From assembly GCA_015490215.1 (NCBI GenBank), contig WFYH01000037.1:1-17099 (forward strand): 17,099 nucleotides of DNA, read 5' to 3'. The notes beneath the pieces were generated by a model. That model ran no database searches. It saw only the letters and a program-made list of their open reading frames with translations, and was not told where the DNA came from. Made by a program: the position numbers and the translations under genes. This document shows positions 13,827 through 17,099 of the stretch, piece after piece (the stretch's first letter is position 1; every line of letters starts with the position of its first letter). Source of the DNA: Aquificaceae bacterium (lineage in GTDB: Bacteria; Aquificota; Aquificia; Aquificales; Aquificaceae).

Positions 13827-14000
13827 TCAGGCGGACACGCTCTTTCCGAAGAGAACCACAAAAGCAAGACAGACAAGAACAAAGGAGAAAAAAACCCCCT
13901 TTAAGATATCCTTCCTTCTGAAAGCTAAACTCAAGCTTATCAGGGTCTGCAAGAGGTAGTAAAGGGCAAAGGCTTTGGAGGCGTAAACGATTATCTCAAA
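13827..14000 (-). pseudogene. Out-of-frame C-terminal end of the permease
   Basis: A 57-residue reading frame (FEIIVYASKAFALYYLLQ...VFFSFVLVCLAFVVLFGKSVSA, stop TGA at 13827) begins exactly where the permease stops but is shifted by one base. It encodes two further hydrophobic helices separated by a positive loop (AFRRKDILKG), as expected for the last two helices of a 11-12 helix transporter. It has no start codon or ribosome site of its own. Removing one T of the pair at 14001-14002 would join D-N-I to F-E-I-I and give a protein of about 398 residues. Either a real mutation or a sequence error. Confidence 0.6.
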
Positions 14001-15024
14001 TTATGTTGTCGCTCCATACAAGCACTATCCCCACGCAAGCGGTAAGCAGGTATCCTACCTTTGAGGAAACCCTACCGTCTGTTTCCTTCCACAGCAAACC
14101 TCCCGCACCTATGGTATCTGCCACCGCTGCACTGAACTGACTCATGAGCGCACCTACTACCAGAAGATACCTGAGAAGTAGAGAGAGGGCACCCGCAAGG
14201 AGTATAACTGCGGTCTCGTCCGCTTTATCCTGCGGAAGCTTTCCCAAAAGGGGCGTAGCCAAGAATACAAAGGACAGATATATAGCAGCCGAGGTTATCT
14301 GAGCGATCTTCATACTTTTTATCCTTTCCCGAACGGAATACTTCTCTCCTAAATACTTTGAGGTTTCAAAGCCCTGAACTATTAGGAGCATCCCCGCAAG
14401 GACCTGTAAGGTCTCAAAAGAGATAGGTTCCTTCCTCAGATGAAAGCTGGGAAACTCCACATCCCAAAGGAGCAAACCTACGGTAAAGGCACATATAACC
14501 GACAGCTTTACCGCTACGGAATACTTTTCTAAAAACTCCAGAAAACCCAACCCTCTGAGAAAGCCTGATACCCCTATGAAAGCGAGGAGCAAGGTCGTTA
14601 GTGTATCCTCAAGGACATGGTTTCTCCCAAAGAATCCCGAAAATAGAAAGGAGGAAAGCAACCTTAAGTAGAAAGCTACCGACACCATATAGGCAAAGGA
14701 AAGGACCAGATTAGAAAGCCTTTCAAGACCCGTGTAAGCCCCCTCCCCGTAGGCTATGTTGTATCTGAGGGCTTCACCTATCAGGTAAGCCAAAGCTACA
14801 ATAGAAGCCATGCCGAGAACGGCAAAATCTCCGAGGGTAATATGAAGAAGAGGTGCGGAAACGAGGTAACCGCTGCCTATTATAGAGGCAAGGGGTGTAA
14901 CCGTCGCTGTCCAAAGCCTGCTTCTTTCAAGTCTCGGGGAGAGGAAAACCGCTAAAGCTACAAAAAAAGAGGCAAGCAGAAAGGTATCCATAAAGGGATT
15001 TATCTTGAACTCCGACAAATCCAT
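13996..15024 (-). CDS. APC-fold-like membrane permease, apparently truncated by frameshift
   Basis: 342-residue integral membrane protein with about nine to ten hydrophobic segments. The segment VTPLASIIGSGYLVSAPLL, a helix broken by IGSGY, recalls the unwound first helix of amino acid/polyamine/organocation (APC) transporters. Further markers are IVALAYLIGEALRY, GFETSKYLGEKYSVRERIKSM (APC-like cytoplasmic loop) and FSAAVADTIGAGGL. I do not recognise the substrate. The frame ends at SDNII, but the adjacent frame continues with two more helices (13827-14000), so the natural protein probably had about 398 residues. ATG 15024 has only a weak site (GGTAGGG). It is transcribed away from the copper ATPase and towards cheB. 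Possibly an amino acid or related solute transporter. Confidence 0.75.
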   Translation of the reverse strand: MDLSEFKINPFMDTFLLASFFVALAVFLSPRLERSRLWTATVTPLASIIGSGYLVSAPLLHITLGDFAVLGMASIVALAYLIGEALRYNIAYGEGAYTGLERLSNLVLSFAYMVSVAFYLRLLSSFLFSGFFGRNHVLEDTLTTLLLAFIGVSGFLRGLGFLEFLEKYSVAVKLSVICAFTVGLLLWDVEFPSFHLRKEPISFETLQVLAGMLLIVQGFETSKYLGEKYSVRERIKSMKIAQITSAAIYLSFVFLATPLLGKLPQDKADETAVILLAGALSLLLRYLLVVGALMSQFSAAVADTIGAGGLLWKETDGRVSSKVGYLLTACVGIVLVWSDNII

Positions 15025-15244
15025 AGCCCTACCAAATGATGATATAGCTTTTCGGCTCCGTTATACGGAAGCTAAAGAAAGGCTACCTGTAAACTGCAAA
15101 GTTCATACGCAAAATCTGTTATGTTCAATTTCTGCGTGAAATTTCCTTAGTTTTAACGTCAAAAAAACATCTTGTATTAACACACACCCATCTTTATTAT
15201 TCATGCTGTGAGAGTGCCTAATGGTGCTCAAGGGAGGCTTAATC
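15025..15244 (+). promoter_or_regulatory. Divergent intergenic region with probable promoter for the copper ATPase
   Basis: Spacer of 220 bases between divergent genes. On the + strand TTGTAT (15172-15177) and TATTAT (15195-15200) are separated by exactly 17 bases, a fair sigma-70-type promoter that would start transcription near 15207. The leader then holds an imperfect inverted repeat GAGTGCC-TAAT-GGTGCTC (two G-T pairs in RNA) and the AGGGAGG ribosome site of the ATPase. No recognisable copper-regulator operator was found. Promoter elements for the minus-strand permease (TATATC near the start) are too weak to call. Confidence 0.45.
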
Positions 15245-17099
15245 ATGGAACATACACATATTCATAACCACGGAGGAGATGAAGAGGGTGTTTACACCTG
15301 TCCTCATCATCCAGAAGTAAGGAAAAACGAACCCGGTAAATGCCCAAAATGCGGTATGGATTTGGTAAAAGTTCATTCAGATTATAAGCATACGCACGTT
15401 GAACATGAGGCTCAAAAGGACCACAGGCATGCAGACCACTCGATGCATATTGAAGAGATAAAAAGAAAAGCCATAGTTTCCACGATTTTGACAATTCCGG
15501 TAGTTCTCTATTCAAAGAGCATTCAGGAGCTTTTAGGCTTTTCAATGCCGGAATTCGCCGGAAGTGAATGGATCACACCCGTTCTGTCTACAGTGGTGTT
15601 CTTCTACGGGGGTCTCTTCTTCTTAAGAGGAATGCTTGATGAATTAAGACTCAGAAAGCCCGGAATGATGACCCTAATAGGCGTAGCCATATCGGTAGCT
15701 TTCCTATACAGCCTTTCAACTCTCGTCTTCGGCGGAAAGGAGTTCTTCTGGGAGCTGACCACCCTTATAGTGGTCATGCTCTGGGGGCACTGGATAGAGA
15801 TGAAGTCCGTCCTCGGAGCTTCGAGGGCTCTGGAGGAGCTCGTTAAGCTCATGCCTACTAAAGCCAACCTCATCAGAGACGGTGAGGTAGTCGAGGTTCA
15901 CGTATCCGAACTGAAGCCCGGGGACCTCGTCCTCGTCAAACCCGGAGAGAAGATCCCGGCGGACGGTGTGATCGTGGAGGGAAGCTCCCACGTAAACGAA
16001 GCTATGCTCACCGGAGAGTCCAAGCCCGTTCCTAAAGGTGCAGGAGACAAGGTTATAGGCGGTGCCATCAACATGGAGGGATCGCTTAAGGTCAGGGTTG
16101 AGAGGACGGGAGAGGAGACATACCTGAGTCAGGTTCTCAAGCTGGTAAAGGAGGCTCAGGAGTCCAAAACAAAGCTCCAGGACGTGGCGGACAGGGTTGC
16201 CTTCTACCTGACCTTGGTGGCGGTCTCTGTAGGAGGTATTGCCTTTGTAGCGTGGATGGCCCTAAAGGGTGATCCTCGGTTTGCTATCGAGAGAGCAGTT
16301 ACCGTTATGGTGATAGCCTGTCCCCACGCCCTCGGCCTTGCTATACCGCTCGTAGTATCCTTCGCTACTTCTTACTCCGCGAAGAACGGGATACTGGTCA
16401 GAAACAGGATAGCTTTGGAAGCAATCAAGGACGTGAACGCGGTTATGTTTGACAAGACGGGAACGCTGACGGAGGGCAGGTTCGGGGTCTCAGATATTTT
16501 CTCCACAGATATGCCCGAACTTGAGCTTCTCAAACTGACCGCAAGCGTGGAGAGGAACTCCGAGCACGTGATAGCTCAGGCTATAGTGGAGGAAGCTCAG
16601 AGTAAAGGTGTTCCTGTCCCAGAAGCCAAGAACTTCAGGGCTATTCCCGGTAAAGGCGTAGTGGGTGAAGTGGAAGGAAAGAAGGTGGCGGTAGGAACTA
16701 AGCTCCTGATGGAGGAACTCGGGATAGAAGTGTCTGCGGAGGTTCTGAATAAGGTCAGAGAGCTTGAAGCTCAGGGTAAGACTGTTGTCCTCGTGGCGAT
16801 AGACGGAAAACTTACGGGAGCTGTAGCCCTCTCGGACAGGATAAGGCCCGAATCCTACGAGGCGGTCTCCGAACTCAAGAAGCTCGGAAAGAAGGTTGTC
16901 ATGATAACGGGGGACTCGGAAGAGGTGGCGAGGCACGTTTCTAAAGAGCTCGGCATAGACGAGTTCTTCGCAAGGGTCCTTCCCCACCAGAAGGCGGAGA
17001 AGGTGAAGGAGCTCCAGAGCAGGGGCATGAAGGTTGCTATGGTCGGGGACGGCGTGAACGACGCTCCGGCCCTCGTTCAGGCGGACGTGGGCGTGGCCA
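15245..17099 (+). CDS. copB: CopB-like copper-transporting P1B-3 ATPase, 3' end cut by window edge
   Basis: ATP-driven heavy-metal efflux pump of the inner membrane; 618 residues are visible and the frame is open at the right edge. The N-terminus is His-rich (MEHTHIHNHGG, then KHTHVEHEAQKDHRHADHSMH) around a small heavy-metal-binding module (YTCPHHPEVRKNEPGKCPKCGMDL). Then membrane helices, the actuator domain with TGES (T256-S259), the membrane metal site C359-P-H361 (IACPHALGLAIP), the phosphorylated D403 in DKTGT, a soluble ATP-binding domain and the hinge GDGVND (601-606). The last two helices lie outside. CPH, rather than CPC, marks the P1B-3 group, known for Cu2+/Ag+ (CopB). ATG is preceded by AGGGAGG. 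No copper regulator or chaperone gene is in the window. The N-terminal ~110 codons look more AT-rich than the rest. Confidence 0.93.
   Translation, partial: MEHTHIHNHGGDEEGVYTCPHHPEVRKNEPGKCPKCGMDLVKVHSDYKHTHVEHEAQKDHRHADHSMHIEEIKRKAIVSTILTIPVVLYSKSIQELLGFSMPEFAGSEWITPVLSTVVFFYGGLFFLRGMLDELRLRKPGMMTLIGVAISVAFLYSLSTLVFGGKEFFWELTTLIVVMLWGHWIEMKSVLGASRALEELVKLMPTKANLIRDGEVVEVHVSELKPGDLVLVKPGEKIPADGVIVEGSSHVNEAMLTGESKPVPKGAGDKVIGGAINMEGSLKVRVERTGEETYLSQVLKLVKEAQESKTKLQDVADRVAFYLTLVAVSVGGIAFVAWMALKGDPRFAIERAVTVMVIACPHALGLAIPLVVSFATSYSAKNGILVRNRIALEAIKDVNAVMFDKTGTLTEGRFGVSDIFSTDMPELELLKLTASVERNSEHVIAQAIVEEAQSKGVPVPEAKNFRAIPGKGVVGEVEGKKVAVGTKLLMEELGIEVSAEVLNKVRELEAQGKTVVLVAIDGKLTGAVALSDRIRPESYEAVSELKKLGKKVVMITGDSEEVARHVSKELGIDEFFARVLPHQKAEKVKELQSRGMKVAMVGDGVNDAPALVQADVGVA

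Noticed and set aside
15243..16987. Several minus-strand open frames in the right end
   Set aside because: All lie opposite the copper ATPase, whose frame is open to the window edge with all P-type ATPase motifs.

Overview
The window reads as part of the chromosome of a thermophilic, sulfur-oxidising, autotrophic bacterium, most likely of the Aquificaceae (Aquifex / Hydrogenobacter / Thermocrinis type). This is inferred from tight gene packing, AGG/ATA-rich codon use, Lys/Glu-rich proteins and the sulfur-oxidising Hdr-like (sHdr) gene set. I could not run a database search, so the genus is open.

Left part (1-2205, + strand): three abutting genes. They are a ModC-like ABC ATPase cut by the left edge, a CPA2-type cation:proton antiporter, and a small ribbon-helix-helix protein with a C-terminal coiled coil. 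The last one converges on the next block with overlapping stop codons.

Central part (12633 down to 2202, - strand): one long co-directional block. In transcription order: tusA, a DsrE2-type protein, a DsrE-type protein, hdrC1, hdrB1, hdrA, a cysteine-free 'hyp' gene, hdrC2, hdrB2, another DsrE-type protein, a GcvH-like lipoate-binding protein (LbpA), a radical SAM protein of the LipS1/LipS2 type, and threonine synthase. The first twelve make a coherent pathway. TusA and the DsrE proteins relay sulfane sulfur on cysteines, the HdrC1B1A-HypC2B2 complex oxidises it in the cytoplasm with electrons passing through FeS clusters and FAD, LbpA carries intermediates on lipoamide, and the radical SAM enzyme probably helps make that lipoate. 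No lipoate ligase (sLpl(AB)) and no recognisable sHdr regulator lie in the window. The block has strong Shine-Dalgarno sites at most starts, a recurring set of GC-rich hairpins at gene junctions, and an AT-rich 142-bp gap with a 10-bp inverted repeat that splits the TusA/DsrE genes from hdrC1.

Right part: upstream on the - strand are cheB (two-domain chemotaxis methylesterase, with no other che gene visible) and an APC-fold-like permease. The permease appears frameshifted: its last two membrane helices continue in another frame after an early stop. A 220-bp divergent spacer follows, with a plausible promoter, and then a + strand CPH-type (P1B-3, CopB-like) copper ATPase that runs off the right edge.

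Most striking items: the additional DsrE gene between hdrB2 and lbpA, the repeated junction hairpins in the hdr operon, the frameshifted permease, and the radical SAM-threonine synthase coupling at the operon end. No tRNA, rRNA, CRISPR array or insertion sequence was seen, and no stretch over 300 bases lacks a gene.
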